A stretch of 30,813 nucleotides of DNA from Bacteroidales bacterium (GTDB lineage: Bacteria > Bacteroidota > Bacteroidia > Bacteroidales > JAOZMU01). Made by a program: the position numbers and the translations under genes. The notes under the pieces were generated by a model that ran no database searches, was not told where the DNA came from, and saw only the letters and a program-made list of their open reading frames with translations. The DNA is taken from NCBI GenBank assembly GCA_029934165.1, contig JAOZMU010000002.1, positions 1 to 30,813 on the forward strand. Reading direction: 5' to 3'. This document shows positions 19,009 through 27,740 of this stretch, in pieces (the first letter of the stretch is position 1; every line of letters begins with the position of its first letter).

Positions 19009-21183
19009 ATGAAAAAAGCCTTCAATTTTATCTTAGACAACCACAAACTAATATTCGTAGTTTTACTATTCTTGCTTACAATTGTACTCATTGTCTCTCT
19101 TTTTCCGAAAGAAGGAAAATTCCAATACGAATTTCAAAAAGGCGCACCTTGGCTGCATGAGAACCTAATGTCTCCTTTCAGCTTTGCGGTGTATAAACTT
19201 GATACTGAGCTAAAACAGGAAAAAGATAGCATCGAAAAAAATGTTTTGCCATATTTTCGATATGATTCGACCATGATGCAAACTCAGATTCAAAGATTCC
19301 GCAATCAATTGAAAATCAATTGGCAAGAAGAATTACATATTTTGGACAGTGTAGAACAAATTGACACCAAAAATAAAAGAAAAAAAGCTCGTAAATGGTT
19401 TACAGACAAACACTTAGACATACATAATGAGCAAATTTCTCAAATACTAGAAGTTGTTTATATGATTGGAATAGTGGATTTAACCGGCGATTATGTAAAT
19501 AGAGAACAAAATTTCAACTTAATAAAGAATAATATTTCCGAAGAATTTGATTTTGAAGAGGTTTTTACACCCAAAAGAGCCTACGAATATACCCTAAAAG
19601 AAATATCTAAATACCATAAAAAATACGCTACAAAACTTAATCAACGTAAAAAAGAATCGTACAAAAATAGCATAGAATATAAATTTATTCGCAAACTCGG
19701 AATTAATCAGTTCATACACCCCAACTTAGTTTTCGACAACAAGACTACGGATAAAATGTTGAACTCCAGACTAGAAAGTATTTCACCAACAAAGGGAATG
19801 GTACAATTTAGGGAAGAAATAATTTCAAAAGGTCAAATTGTTAACACCGAAAAATTCCGAATACTAGAGTCTCTACGTAAGGAATATGAATCAAGGTTAG
19901 GTATTTCATCTAGTTATTACCTAATTGTTGGCGGTCAAACAATACTGGTTTTCATGGCACTGCTTATTTTATTTACGTTTATCTACAACTTCCGAAAGGA
20001 CATTATTCGTAGTACTACAAAAATAATCTTCATACTTCTAATACTAATAGTTTTCATTTTTTGCAGTGCCTTGATTATCAACAGCAACATTGTTAATACG
20101 TACTTAATGCCATTTGCAATTTTACCTATTGTAATAATGACATTCTTTGATAGCAGATTGGCATTTATTATGCACGTAATAGTAATTCTTCTTATAGGAT
20201 TTCTTGTGCCAAATGGATATGAATTTGTATTTCAACAACTTATCACTGGAATTATTGCAATACTCAGCATGTCAAATTTGTACAGACGTAGTCAATTGTT
20301 CATTACTTCTGGACTTATAATTCTCTCTTATTCTGTTACATACTTTGCAATAGCTATTGTTCAAGAAGCAGATTTGACAAAAATAAACTGGATCGACTTC
20401 ATTTGGTTGTTAGGAAATGGCGTATTATTCCTACTCTCATATCCGCTTATATACGCACTGGAAAAAACATTTGGATTTTTATCCGACCTAACACTAATTG
20501 AGCTATCAGATTTAAACAACCCTTTACTACGCGATTTAGCGGAGCAGGCACCTGGTACATTTCAACATTCAATGCAAGTAGCAAACATAGCAGAAGAGGC
20601 AATTCGCACTATTGGCGGAAGCCCACTAATAATGCGAACTGGCGCACTTTACCACGACATTGGCAAAATTGATATGCCAATTTATTTCATTGAAAATCAA
20701 GGACATGGAACTAACCCACATGACTATTTAGAATTTGATAAAAGTACGAAAATAATTCTTGAACATATTTCAAAAGGTGTAAATATTGCGAAGAAACACA
20801 AATTACCAGAACTGATAATTGATTTTATTAGAACACATCACGGAACGTCCAAAGTTTTATACTTCTACAGAATGTATAAAAACAAACACCCAGACAAAGA
20901 AGTTGATATTGCTAAATTTACGTATAAAGGACCACTGCCATACTCAAAAGAAACCGCAGTATTAATGATGGCAGATTCAATAGAGGCAGCATCAAGAAGC
21001 ATGAAAGACATAACGGAAGAAAAAATAAGTTCGCTTGTTGAGAATATCGTTGATTTTCAGATAAAAGAAAAGCAATATGAAAACGCGCCTATTACTTTCA
21101 AAGATATTTCTACCGTCAAATCTGTTTTCAAAGAGAAATTAAAAAATATCTACCACGCACGAATAGAATATCCTAAAAATTAA
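19009..21183 (+). CDS. 7TM-HD phosphodiesterase, PgpH-like (probable c-di-AMP hydrolase)
   Basis: 724 residues. Seen: an N-terminal membrane anchor (about 14-31); an extracytoplasmic 7TMR-HDED-type domain (about 35-290) rich in charged helices; a cluster of about seven membrane segments (about 300-490); and a cytoplasmic HD domain (about 505-690) with QHSMQVA (His520), YHDIGKID (His549, Asp550), and RTHHG (His610, His611). This order is that of PgpH of Listeria, which cuts cyclic di-AMP to pApA. By family it should tune c-di-AMP and thereby osmolyte or potassium balance and envelope stress; the actual nucleotide is inferred. Metal-binding residues look complete. Its last 11 bases overlap the 3' end of bioD on the other strand, and no hairpin terminator is seen between them. 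Confidence 0.93.
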   Translation: MKKAFNFILDNHKLIFVVLLFLLTIVLIVSLFPKEGKFQYEFQKGAPWLHENLMSPFSFAVYKLDTELKQEKDSIEKNVLPYFRYDSTMMQTQIQRFRNQLKINWQEELHILDSVEQIDTKNKRKKARKWFTDKHLDIHNEQISQILEVVYMIGIVDLTGDYVNREQNFNLIKNNISEEFDFEEVFTPKRAYEYTLKEISKYHKKYATKLNQRKKESYKNSIEYKFIRKLGINQFIHPNLVFDNKTTDKMLNSRLESISPTKGMVQFREEIISKGQIVNTEKFRILESLRKEYESRLGISSSYYLIVGGQTILVFMALLILFTFIYNFRKDIIRSTTKIIFILLILIVFIFCSALIINSNIVNTYLMPFAILPIVIMTFFDSRLAFIMHVIVILLIGFLVPNGYEFVFQQLITGIIAILSMSNLYRRSQLFITSGLIILSYSVTYFAIAIVQEADLTKINWIDFIWLLGNGVLFLLSYPLIYALEKTFGFLSDLTLIELSDLNNPLLRDLAEQAPGTFQHSMQVANIAEEAIRTIGGSPLIMRTGALYHDIGKIDMPIYFIENQGHGTNPHDYLEFDKSTKIILEHISKGVNIAKKHKLPELIIDFIRTHHGTSKVLYFYRMYKNKHPDKEVDIAKFTYKGPLPYSKETAVLMMADSIEAASRSMKDITEEKISSLVENIVDFQIKEKQYENAPITFKDISTVKSVFKEKLKNIYHARIEYPKN

Positions 21184-21853
21184 GATTGGATATATCTAAA
21201 TTACAATTACTTATACTATTTTCATTGGTTAATTCAATTAGCGGAACTTTCGGAAAATGTCTCTGTAAATAATCTTCAAAAAACGCTTTTGAATCATCGA
21301 CAATTAGTTGATTTTCTTTGGGATAACGATTGTAAATCAATCCTTTCAGCTGTATGCCTCGACTAAAAATTACCTCTAAACTAAGCAAAGTGTGATTTAT
21401 ACTTCCTAACCGAGAAGATGTAAGTAAAATTAATGGGTAATTTCTTTCCGAGATATAGTCAATAATAGTTACTCTTGAATTAATTGGCACGCATAAACCG
21501 CCAGCACCTTCGAGTAAAACTATATCATACTTATTTTCAAGCACTTGTGTTGCTTTTGAAATCACATTCAAATCAATTTCACGTTTAGCATCAGATGCTG
21601 CTAAATGTGGCGATGCTGCCAACGGAAAAACAAAAGGACAAGTAGTTAAGTCCATATCAACTGCTTGTAAATCAATACCCATAAGCCTTCTATGCTCAAC
21701 AATATCTTCCGCAATTTCGGTGCAACCAGTTTGCACAATTTTTTGCGTTATCACACTTCGCCCTAATTTTATTAGCTCTCTAGCAAGCAATCCAGTTGCA
21801 ATAGTTTTACCAATATTTGTGTCAATTCCCGAAATAAAAACTGTTTTACTCAT
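21173..21853 (-). CDS. bioD: Dethiobiotin synthetase
   Basis: 226 residues. Uses ATP and CO2 to close the ureido ring of 7,8-diaminopelargonic acid, giving dethiobiotin, the step before BioB. Seen: a P-loop variant GIDTNIGKT at 9-17, Lys38 in the QKIVQTG segment, and LLEGAGGLCVPI (about 113-124), all typical of BioD. Length is normal. It is the last gene of the biotin cluster but is separated from bioC by about 400 bases that include repeat C, so it may depend on its own promoter or on readthrough. Its stop lies inside the end of the convergent HD gene. Confidence 0.96.
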   Translation of the reverse strand: MSKTVFISGIDTNIGKTIATGLLARELIKLGRSVITQKIVQTGCTEIAEDIVEHRRLMGIDLQAVDMDLTTCPFVFPLAASPHLAASDAKREIDLNVISKATQVLENKYDIVLLEGAGGLCVPINSRVTIIDYISERNYPLILLTSSRLGSINHTLLSLEVIFSRGIQLKGLIYNRYPKENQLIVDDSKAFFEDYLQRHFPKVPLIELTNENSISNCNLDISNLNF

Positions 21854-22261
21854 AAAATAACTACGAATTAATAATTACAAATTAAAAATTGGCTGCCACT
21901 TGAAAATACGAATTTTATGCAATCTGAAAAGTAAATTATATAAGCTACGAATGATGCCTATACAGTTTATTCATAAAAATCAATTTTTCATTGAAAAAAG
22001 CATTATGCGTATTTTTGCAGATAAAAATGAAAAACAGCTTTTTAGGGCGGCACAAGGGCTTTTCGCTTGTAGTTGCCTTGTGCCTTGCGTTTTTGGCAAA
22101 GCGGTTTAGCGGAGCTTCCTATCGGTCGCTCGCCAAACCGCGCCAAAAATCCCAAGCCACTTCGGCAAGCTACCGCTACAATCCCTGCCGCAAAACGCCT
22201 TTGTAGCAAGCGGTTTGACAAAACAAACAAATTTTTATGAACAAGCCCTGTATTCATATAT
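21854..22261. other. 408-bp gap inside the biotin cluster
   Basis: No supported gene. The middle (22040-22191) is repeat C copy 2, and the rest is AT-rich. Short frames that cross it have no domain and reproduce the repeat. No consensus TTTG/TAnnTTTG pair was found ahead of bioD; the nearest candidate, TAATTTG at about 21881, is one base short of a -7 box. Confidence 0.7.
22040..22191 (-). repeat. Repeat C, copy 2
   Basis: Reverse copy of 149-300. Its tip stem (22101-22141) pairs GCGGTTTAGCGGAGC with GCTCGCCAAACCGC, different bases from copy 1 but still paired. Flanking bases at 22192-22202 (AACGCCTTTGT) match 42-54 near copy 1, which suggests that the full unit is longer than 152 bp. Confidence 0.87.
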
Positions 22262-23029
22262 TCAACCAATCTTTTCTCCAATAAAATACATCGGATTGTA
22301 AGTTAAAAGTAACTTATCAGAATTTGCAAATTGCTTCTCATATGCTTCGACAAATTTCAAATATTGACTTTTGTTCCATTTGAGAGGCTGAACGGCGTTA
22401 ACACCAGTGAATTTCAGATGTTTAAGAATCTCAATAACCGAAGAAAAACTTAAATCTATCTCAATTTCGCTAGAGTGAATTTTTTTAAAATACTTGTCTG
22501 TCAAAGAACTGAGTTGTGAAATACTCATGTATTTTAACCCAGTACCTGTAATCTGTCTAATTTGCTTGAAATTTGACAATCCAAAAGTACTAATTGCTAT
22601 TATTCCATTGTTTTTCAGGGAGTTAAATGCTTTTTCTAACACCTTTTCAGGCTCTTGAAACCACTGAAAAGTTGCCCCCGAAATTACCAAATCCAACTCT
22701 TTTGGAAACTGAATTTTCTCAGCATCGCCGGACAGATATTGCCAATTTCTAAGCCCATGATTACTGATAGTTTTTGCAACAGTCTGCGGAAGTGCTTCTA
22801 TTATATCATTGATATACAACTGATTAACAACATACTTATTCAACAATTGTTTTGTCAAAAAGCCACACCCAACACCAAGCTCCAAAACTTTATCAAATCC
22901 CGCTACTCTGTTGTCCAGCAAAAGGTTAGTCAATTTTTCAGCCATACCCAACTGTATCACAGCAAGCTGCGAATAAGAATCTGTATTGCGTGCAAATCGC
23001 TTCTGTACTAACTCTTTATTAATCTGCAT
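22262..23029 (-). CDS. bioC: Malonyl-ACP O-methyltransferase
   Basis: 255 residues. Methylates the free carboxyl of malonyl-ACP with SAM, so the fatty-acid cycle can build pimeloyl-ACP methyl ester. Seen: FARNTDSYSQLAVIQLGMA near 12-30, typical of BioC; class I methyltransferase motif I LELGVGCGFLT at 49-59; the acidic end of strand 2 in YINDI (about 73-77); motif III-like LDLVISGATFQWF (about 110-122) with the FQWF signature of BioC. Its start overlaps bioG by 11 bases, so the two are translationally coupled. Followed by the repeat-C gap rather than directly by bioD. Confidence 0.95.
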   Translation of the reverse strand: MQINKELVQKRFARNTDSYSQLAVIQLGMAEKLTNLLLDNRVAGFDKVLELGVGCGFLTKQLLNKYVVNQLYINDIIEALPQTVAKTISNHGLRNWQYLSGDAEKIQFPKELDLVISGATFQWFQEPEKVLEKAFNSLKNNGIIAISTFGLSNFKQIRQITGTGLKYMSISQLSSLTDKYFKKIHSSEIEIDLSFSSVIEILKHLKFTGVNAVQPLKWNKSQYLKFVEAYEKQFANSDKLLLTYNPMYFIGEKIG

Positions 23030-23687
23030 TTTGAACTAAATTTATTATCTCATACCACGATTTGAAATGATAAAATGGAAAGTGTGGTAAATCTAAATCA
23101 ACTAAGGATATTGACTTAGATTCATAATATCTACGGACACTCGTTGGTGGAAAAATCCAATCGTTTGCACAACATAAAGCAATATTCCAATTGTGTTGAG
23201 TATCAAAATTATTAGATTGTTCAATCACAAACCTTAATTCGGATTGCAATTTACGCGCATCAACTTTGGGTATATTACTGATAAACTGTTTTTTCTCAGC
23301 ATTAGATGTAAACATACGAAGGTGAAATTTACGCACTGTTTTTTCTGATATTCCCATCAAAGTAGCTAACGCTATTTTTGGTGGAATACCGAAATCATCG
23401 TTAATTGGAATGGGAGTCCCATTTATTGCAATAGAATAGTTCAATTTAATATCTTGTGTTTCAAGCCATTGTTCGGCAAAAAAAACTCCAAAAGACCATG
23501 CTACAACATGAATTTCTTTATATTTAGTTACCAAATTGCTAATTTCCCCTTCCTGCAAATAATCAAAGCATGTAACAGTATCATATTCATCACATTGCAA
23601 AAAATTAGTAACTTCAGGAGTCATTCCCCAGCCCGTAAAAAAAACTATAAGTTTTGATGAATTTCTTTTATCAATACGATATTTCAT
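23019..23687 (-). CDS. bioG: Pimeloyl-ACP methyl ester esterase, BioG type
   Basis: 222 residues. Removes the methyl group added by BioC, ending chain extension and releasing pimeloyl-ACP for BioF. Seen: DUF452/BioG-like alpha/beta hydrolase with FFTGWGM (16-22, oxyanion region), nucleophile elbow AWSFGV with Ser65, Asp176 (CANDWIFPP) and His202 (LPHFPFYHF), giving a likely catalytic triad. The INGTP segment (88-92) is also typical. It overlaps bioC by 11 bases and lies 48 bases after bioF. In some relatives BioG and BioC are fused; here they are separate. Confidence 0.93.
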   Translation of the reverse strand: MKYRIDKRNSSKLIVFFTGWGMTPEVTNFLQCDEYDTVTCFDYLQEGEISNLVTKYKEIHVVAWSFGVFFAEQWLETQDIKLNYSIAINGTPIPINDDFGIPPKIALATLMGISEKTVRKFHLRMFTSNAEKKQFISNIPKVDARKLQSELRFVIEQSNNFDTQHNWNIALCCANDWIFPPTSVRRYYESKSISLVDLDLPHFPFYHFKSWYEIINLVQNAD

Positions 23688-23735
23688 AACAAATAATTAA
23701 TGCGAAAATCACTCTTGCAAGACAAAAATACGCAG

Positions 23736-24884
23736 TTAAACTAAATACTCAATTTCGCTAATCAATTTACGTATATCCAATTTGGTCATTGCAGCCGAAA
23801 GAGAAAAACGCAAGCGTGCCGTATTTGGCGGCACGCTTGGTGGACGAACAGGAAGAGCCAAATATCCTTTTTGAGAAATTTTTGCTGCCAACGTCATAAC
23901 TTTTTGATTTTCACCAACTAACAAAGGAATAATTTGAGATTGACTTTCCGAAGAAAATCCAATTTGCGCCAATCCGTATCTAAAATACACCGATAAATCC
24001 TTTAACAACTCACGTTCTGTGTTCATTTTCAACAATTTAGAAAAAACAAAATTCGTCCACTCTAACTGTGCAGGCGGAAGCATGGTTGAAAAAATTAAAG
24101 TACGCACATTATTTACTAAATAATTATATATCAGCTCACTACAAACCACAAAAGCACCATAAGAAGCAAAAGCCTTTCCGAAAGTTCCGACAATAAAATC
24201 AATATCGAAAATAGTATTTGTTTCCTCAGCCAAGCCAAGTCCACGCTCGCCACGCACTCCAACAGCGTGAGCTTCATCAACATACAACAAAAAACCAAAT
24301 TTTCGTTTTAGTTCAACCAAGGAACTCAAATCTGCTAAATCGCCATCCATACTAAAAATACTTTCAGTGATGACAATTACTGAATTATACTTATCAATAT
24401 ACCTATTTAAAATATATTCAAGGTGGTTTAAGTCATTGTGTTTAAAACGTTTAACCTCAGCAGTCGATAAGTTAATTCCATCAATTATCGAAGCATGAAC
24501 AAGTTTATCCGCAATAATCAAATCGTTGCGCTTTGCAATGGCGGGAATTACTCCGGTGTTCGCATGATAACCACTATTAAATAATAACGTATTTCTCTTA
24601 TATTCAAACGATAACGAATTTTCAAGCTCAACCGCTTCTTTTGAGTTTCCTGTCAATGACCTAGACGACACAGAAGAGAACGAAGCCTCGCTTCTAACTG
24701 TCTGAAAATCTTTTAAATAAACACCTCTTGAATTTATTCCGAGATAGTCATTCGATGAAAAATTCAATAATTTTTGACCATCTGCAATAACAAACTTACC
24801 ATCGTAGCCTAAGTCTCTAAATTTGCGATAGTTAGAACTAAATTTCAGCTTTGAAATTTGCTCTTCAAAATATTTATTATTCAC
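23736..24884 (-). CDS. bioF: 8-amino-7-oxononanoate synthase
   Basis: 382 residues. A PLP enzyme condensing pimeloyl-ACP with L-alanine to 8-amino-7-oxononanoate. Seen: NFSSNDYLGI (41-50), NSGYHANTG (103-111), TESIFSMDGDLADL (173-186), DEAHAVG (203-209, Asp holding the PLP ring nitrogen), and Lys237 in GTFGKAFAS, the Schiff-base lysine. The start appears to be GTG (CAC at 24882-24884), since no in-frame ATG lies between it and the upstream stop. It lies 14 bases after bioA. The sequence alone does not tell BioF from close alpha-oxoamine synthases; the operon settles it. Confidence 0.96.
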   Translation of the reverse strand: MNNKYFEEQISKLKFSSNYRKFRDLGYDGKFVIADGQKLLNFSSNDYLGINSRGVYLKDFQTVRSEASFSSVSSRSLTGNSKEAVELENSLSFEYKRNTLLFNSGYHANTGVIPAIAKRNDLIIADKLVHASIIDGINLSTAEVKRFKHNDLNHLEYILNRYIDKYNSVIVITESIFSMDGDLADLSSLVELKRKFGFLLYVDEAHAVGVRGERGLGLAEETNTIFDIDFIVGTFGKAFASYGAFVVCSELIYNYLVNNVRTLIFSTMLPPAQLEWTNFVFSKLLKMNTERELLKDLSVYFRYGLAQIGFSSESQSQIIPLLVGENQKVMTLAAKISQKGYLALPVRPPSVPPNTARLRFSLSAAMTKLDIRKLISEIEYLV

Positions 24885-24898
24885 TTGAAATTATGTTT

Positions 24899-26182
24899 TT
24901 AATGTTTACAAACAACTAAAAGCATGGCGCGACATAATTTGGTTAACTGCTGTTTTTCAATAATATACGGTGGCATAATATAAACCAATTTTCCAAACGG
25001 ACGAATCCAAACCCCTTCATCGACAAAATCAGATTGCATTTTCGCCATATCTACTTCCTTTTTTAATTCTATTACTCCTATTGCTCCTAAAACACGAACA
25101 TCGCTAACATTTACGTATTCAGTTGCCACCGACAATTCATTACACATAATTTCATTGATTTCGCAAATACGCGAATACCAATCTGTACTAAGCAATATAT
25201 CAATACTTTGCAAGGCAATCGAACAAGCTAGCGGATTTCCCATATAAGTTGGTCCGTGCATAAATACATAAGGTGCTGAAGATGAGATTCCTTCGGCAAT
25301 TTTTTTTGTTGTCAATGTTGCAGCAAAACTAATGTAGCCACCTGTTAGAGCTTTACCAAGACACATAATATCTGGGCATATTTGCGAATGCTCAATAGCA
25401 AATAATTTTCCTGTGCGTCCAAAACCAGTAGCTATTTCATCACAAATCAATAAAACATCATTGGCATCACATAATTTACGTAATTGGCGCAAATATTCTG
25501 GATGATAAAATCTCATGCCTCCAGCACCTTGTACTATTGGCTCAATTATCACTGCTGCAATAACTTGGCTACTATTTTCGAGTAAATTTTTCATTTCCTC
25601 CAAATCGGAACAATCCCAATCTTCGTGAAAGCCAATTTTCGGTTCAGCTACATGATATTGCTTAGGCAAAGAAGCGTGAAACAATGTGTGCATTCCAGCT
25701 TCGGAATCGCAAACCGACATTGCATTCCAAGTATCACCATGGTATCCCTTACGAACAGTGGCAAAGGCGGTTTTTTGCGTCTGTCCCTTTGATTGCCAGT
25801 ACTGTAAACTCATTTTCATTGCTACTTCAACTGCCACTGAACCAGAGTCAGAGTAAAAAACATGCTGCAAATCGTCTGGCGTTAAATCTATTAACTTTTT
25901 AGCCAAGTTTACGGCTGGCTCATGAGTAAATCCACCAAACATAATATGAGCCATTTTACCCAACTGTTCATACGCTGCTTTGTTTAGCTTCAGATTGTTA
26001 TACCCATGTATTGCAGCCCACCACGAGGACATACCATCAATTAATACTCGCCCATCGTCCAGTGTAATTTCGCAACCATGCGCTTCTTTCACCATAAAAA
26101 CAGGAAGCGGATTTATGGCTGATGTATAAGGATGCCAAATATGATTTCTATCATAATTTAACTGATTATCAAGACTATCCAT
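24899..26182 (-). CDS. bioA: Adenosylmethionine-8-amino-7-oxononanoate aminotransferase
   Basis: 427 residues. A class III PLP aminotransferase making 7,8-diaminopelargonic acid, using SAM as amino donor in the classic enzyme. Seen: HIWHPYTSA (14-22) and MSSWWAAIHGYN (51-62), both BioA signatures; FYSDSGSVAVEVAMKM (109-124); ICDEIATGFGRTG (246-258) with Asp248; and Lys277 in CLGKALTGGY as the PLP lysine. HGPTYMGNPLACS (about 308-320) is also conserved. It lies 18 bases after bioB and 14 before bioF. Confidence 0.97.
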   Translation of the reverse strand: MDSLDNQLNYDRNHIWHPYTSAINPLPVFMVKEAHGCEITLDDGRVLIDGMSSWWAAIHGYNNLKLNKAAYEQLGKMAHIMFGGFTHEPAVNLAKKLIDLTPDDLQHVFYSDSGSVAVEVAMKMSLQYWQSKGQTQKTAFATVRKGYHGDTWNAMSVCDSEAGMHTLFHASLPKQYHVAEPKIGFHEDWDCSDLEEMKNLLENSSQVIAAVIIEPIVQGAGGMRFYHPEYLRQLRKLCDANDVLLICDEIATGFGRTGKLFAIEHSQICPDIMCLGKALTGGYISFAATLTTKKIAEGISSSAPYVFMHGPTYMGNPLACSIALQSIDILLSTDWYSRICEINEIMCNELSVATEYVNVSDVRVLGAIGVIELKKEVDMAKMQSDFVDEGVWIRPFGKLVYIMPPYIIEKQQLTKLCRAMLLVVCKH

Positions 26183-26200
26183 ACAATATTATTAATAATT

Positions 26201-27166
26201 TTATGAATTAATCAGATTAAAACCTGCGTCTCCAAAAGTTTTTAAATCCTGTTTTATATCTGACCCCACAGTGGTAAGAAGATTGCCAACCAATGCAGCG
26301 TTTACACCCGATTTTAACGCCTGATTTTCAATATGTTTCATCTGAACACGCCCCCCAGCGAACCGAATTAACGCATCAGGATTTATTATACGGAAAATTG
26401 CGAGTGTTCGCAAAATTTCGTCATCAGATAGCTTTGTAGTGGCTGCCAAAGGTGTTCCATCAATTGGCATTAAAACATTGATTGGTATGGACTTAACGCC
26501 AATTTCGCGCAATTCAAATGCGAGTTCCATTCTTTGTTCCATTGTTTCGCCCATACCAATAATTCCGCCAGAACAAACATCTAAACCAATTTTTTGGGCG
26601 GTTTTAATTGTTTCAATTTTATCATCGTAACTATGCGTAGAACACAAATTGCTGAAAAACGAACGCGAAGTCTCTAAGTTACAATGATAATGAGCAATGC
26701 CAGCGTCCTTTAATCGGACTAACTGGCTCTCTGACAACAACCCCATCGAAGCACAAAGATGAATATCAGATTTTTTTGCTATTTGCTTATAAATGGAAAT
26801 TAACTGAGTTAAATTCTTGTCCGAAATCTGCTTTCCGCTTGTTACTAATGAGTATTTATGCACACCTTGTTGGCTGTTTTCAACTGCTTGTTTGACAGCA
26901 ATTTTTGCATCAATCATTTCGTAAGTTTCTACTCCTGACGAGTAGCTTTTGCTCTGGGCGCACCATTTACAGTCTTCGGTACATTGACCTGATTTGGCGT
27001 TTGTTATAGAACATAAATCAAAATAATTACCAGTAAAATGCGCTCTAATTTCATTCGCAATTTCTGACAATTCATGTACTTTTGTTTCTTTAAGTAAAAA
27101 CTCGCAATCCGAAAATTTCACCAGATAGCCACTTAAAATTTTATCCTTCAATTCATTTACTTTCAT
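26201..27166 (-). CDS. bioB: Biotin synthase
   Basis: 321 residues. A radical-SAM enzyme that inserts sulfur into dethiobiotin. Seen: CTEDCKWC with Cys62, Cys66 and Cys69 binding the SAM [4Fe-4S] cluster; HYHCNLETS (about 164-172), conserved around the second cluster; CSGGIIGMGE (about 198-207); and RFAGGRVQM (about 263-271), with the Arg typical of the [2Fe-2S] site. It is the first gene of the operon. The terminator hairpin at 27264-27295 lies about 100 bases upstream; between them I find no full consensus promoter, so transcription could start nearby from a weak promoter or pass through that hairpin. Confidence 0.97.
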   Translation of the reverse strand: MKVNELKDKILSGYLVKFSDCEFLLKETKVHELSEIANEIRAHFTGNYFDLCSITNAKSGQCTEDCKWCAQSKSYSSGVETYEMIDAKIAVKQAVENSQQGVHKYSLVTSGKQISDKNLTQLISIYKQIAKKSDIHLCASMGLLSESQLVRLKDAGIAHYHCNLETSRSFFSNLCSTHSYDDKIETIKTAQKIGLDVCSGGIIGMGETMEQRMELAFELREIGVKSIPINVLMPIDGTPLAATTKLSDDEILRTLAIFRIINPDALIRFAGGRVQMKHIENQALKSGVNAALVGNLLTTVGSDIKQDLKTFGDAGFNLINS

Positions 27167-27263
27167 AAATTTTTTTATTAAGTCTTAATACTAAATGCCA
27201 TACATTTTTATACTGAGAAAAAAATTACAAATATTAAATAACGTATATGCTATTGGGTATAAA

Positions 27264-27295
27264 AAAACCAGAACGTATAATTACGTTCTGGTTTT
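27264..27295. terminator. Strong bidirectional hairpin upstream of bioB
   Basis: A perfect 14-bp stem AAAACCAGAACGTA / TACGTTCTGGTTTT with loop TAAT, flanked by A and T runs. It lies 10 bases after the stop of the short upstream ORF and 98 bases before bioB, so it could end the ORF transcript or act as a readthrough control point for the operon. Confidence 0.85.
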
Positions 27296-27304
27296 CCAAT
27301 CACA

Positions 27305-27667
27305 TTATAATAAAAATAAATCTTTCTTGTTTATATCCGATTTTGTGAATGTTAGGTACAAAAATAAACACATAATAGTATTTATAAATGAATATATTAT
27401 GTTGATATTCAAGCTAATAGAAAAGTTGTGGATCGTTTTTATACACTTATTTATAATTCGGTTTTCGAGCAAAAAAAATTGAATATATCTCGAATAGTCA
27501 ATGTATAAATGCTCATTAGCAGTTTTTAATTGAGCTAAATTACAAATATCCGCAGATAAATGCCCAATATTGACAACTGAATTTGCAGTAGCAAAAATGG
27601 CATAAGGCTTTCGAGACCACTGTCTGAATATCAATACTTTGCTATCAATAAATAGTTTTTGCAACAT
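27305..27667 (-). CDS. Short ORF with TonB-receptor-like N-terminus, upstream of bioB
   Basis: 120 residues from the ATG at 27665-27667. The first about 50 residues contain WSRKPYAIFATANSVVNIGH, which from memory resembles the pre-signal region found at the start of many Bacteroidota TonB-dependent (vitamin or metal) receptors. No plug or barrel follows. The rest (about 55-120) is rich in I, N, F and K, includes a hydrophobic stretch IYSFINTIMCLFLYLTF, and is not recognised. A consensus promoter lies just upstream and a strong hairpin just after the stop, so the region is probably transcribed. It could be a real small protein, a leader peptide for the biotin operon, or a receptor gene that lost its body. 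The track-like upstream TTG start is not needed. Confidence 0.4.
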   Translation of the reverse strand: MLQKLFIDSKVLIFRQWSRKPYAIFATANSVVNIGHLSADICNLAQLKTANEHLYIDYSRYIQFFLLENRIINKCIKTIHNFSISLNINIIYSFINTIMCLFLYLTFTKSDINKKDLFLL

Positions 27668-27689
27668 CAATTTTCTATTTCAATTCAGA

Positions 27690-27720
27690 CAAAATTAGCA
27701 ATTTGCCGGACATTTACAAA
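27690..27720 (-). promoter_or_regulatory. Bacteroidota consensus promoter
   Basis: On the minus strand TTTG (27717-27720), exactly 19 bases, then TAATTTTG (27690-27697), a full match to the Bacteroidota sigma pattern TTTG-N19-TAnnTTTG. The predicted start point is near 27683, about 16 bases before the ATG of the short ORF. It is the best promoter match in the window. Confidence 0.75.
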
Positions 27721-27740
27721 CATCAAAAAAACAAATAAGC

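Noticed and set aside
27186..27235. Degenerate fourth copy of repeat B
   Set aside because: Only about 30 bases resemble the left end (TGCCAT, TTTTTA, GAG), and the rest of the repeat is absent.
27195..27482. Possible + strand ORF of 95 codons upstream of bioB
   Set aside because: AT-rich composition, passes through the terminator hairpin, no domain, and no promoter seen.
27690..27720. BirA operator overlapping the promoter
   Set aside because: TTGTAAA resembles a half site, but the matching second half is not present at the expected distance.
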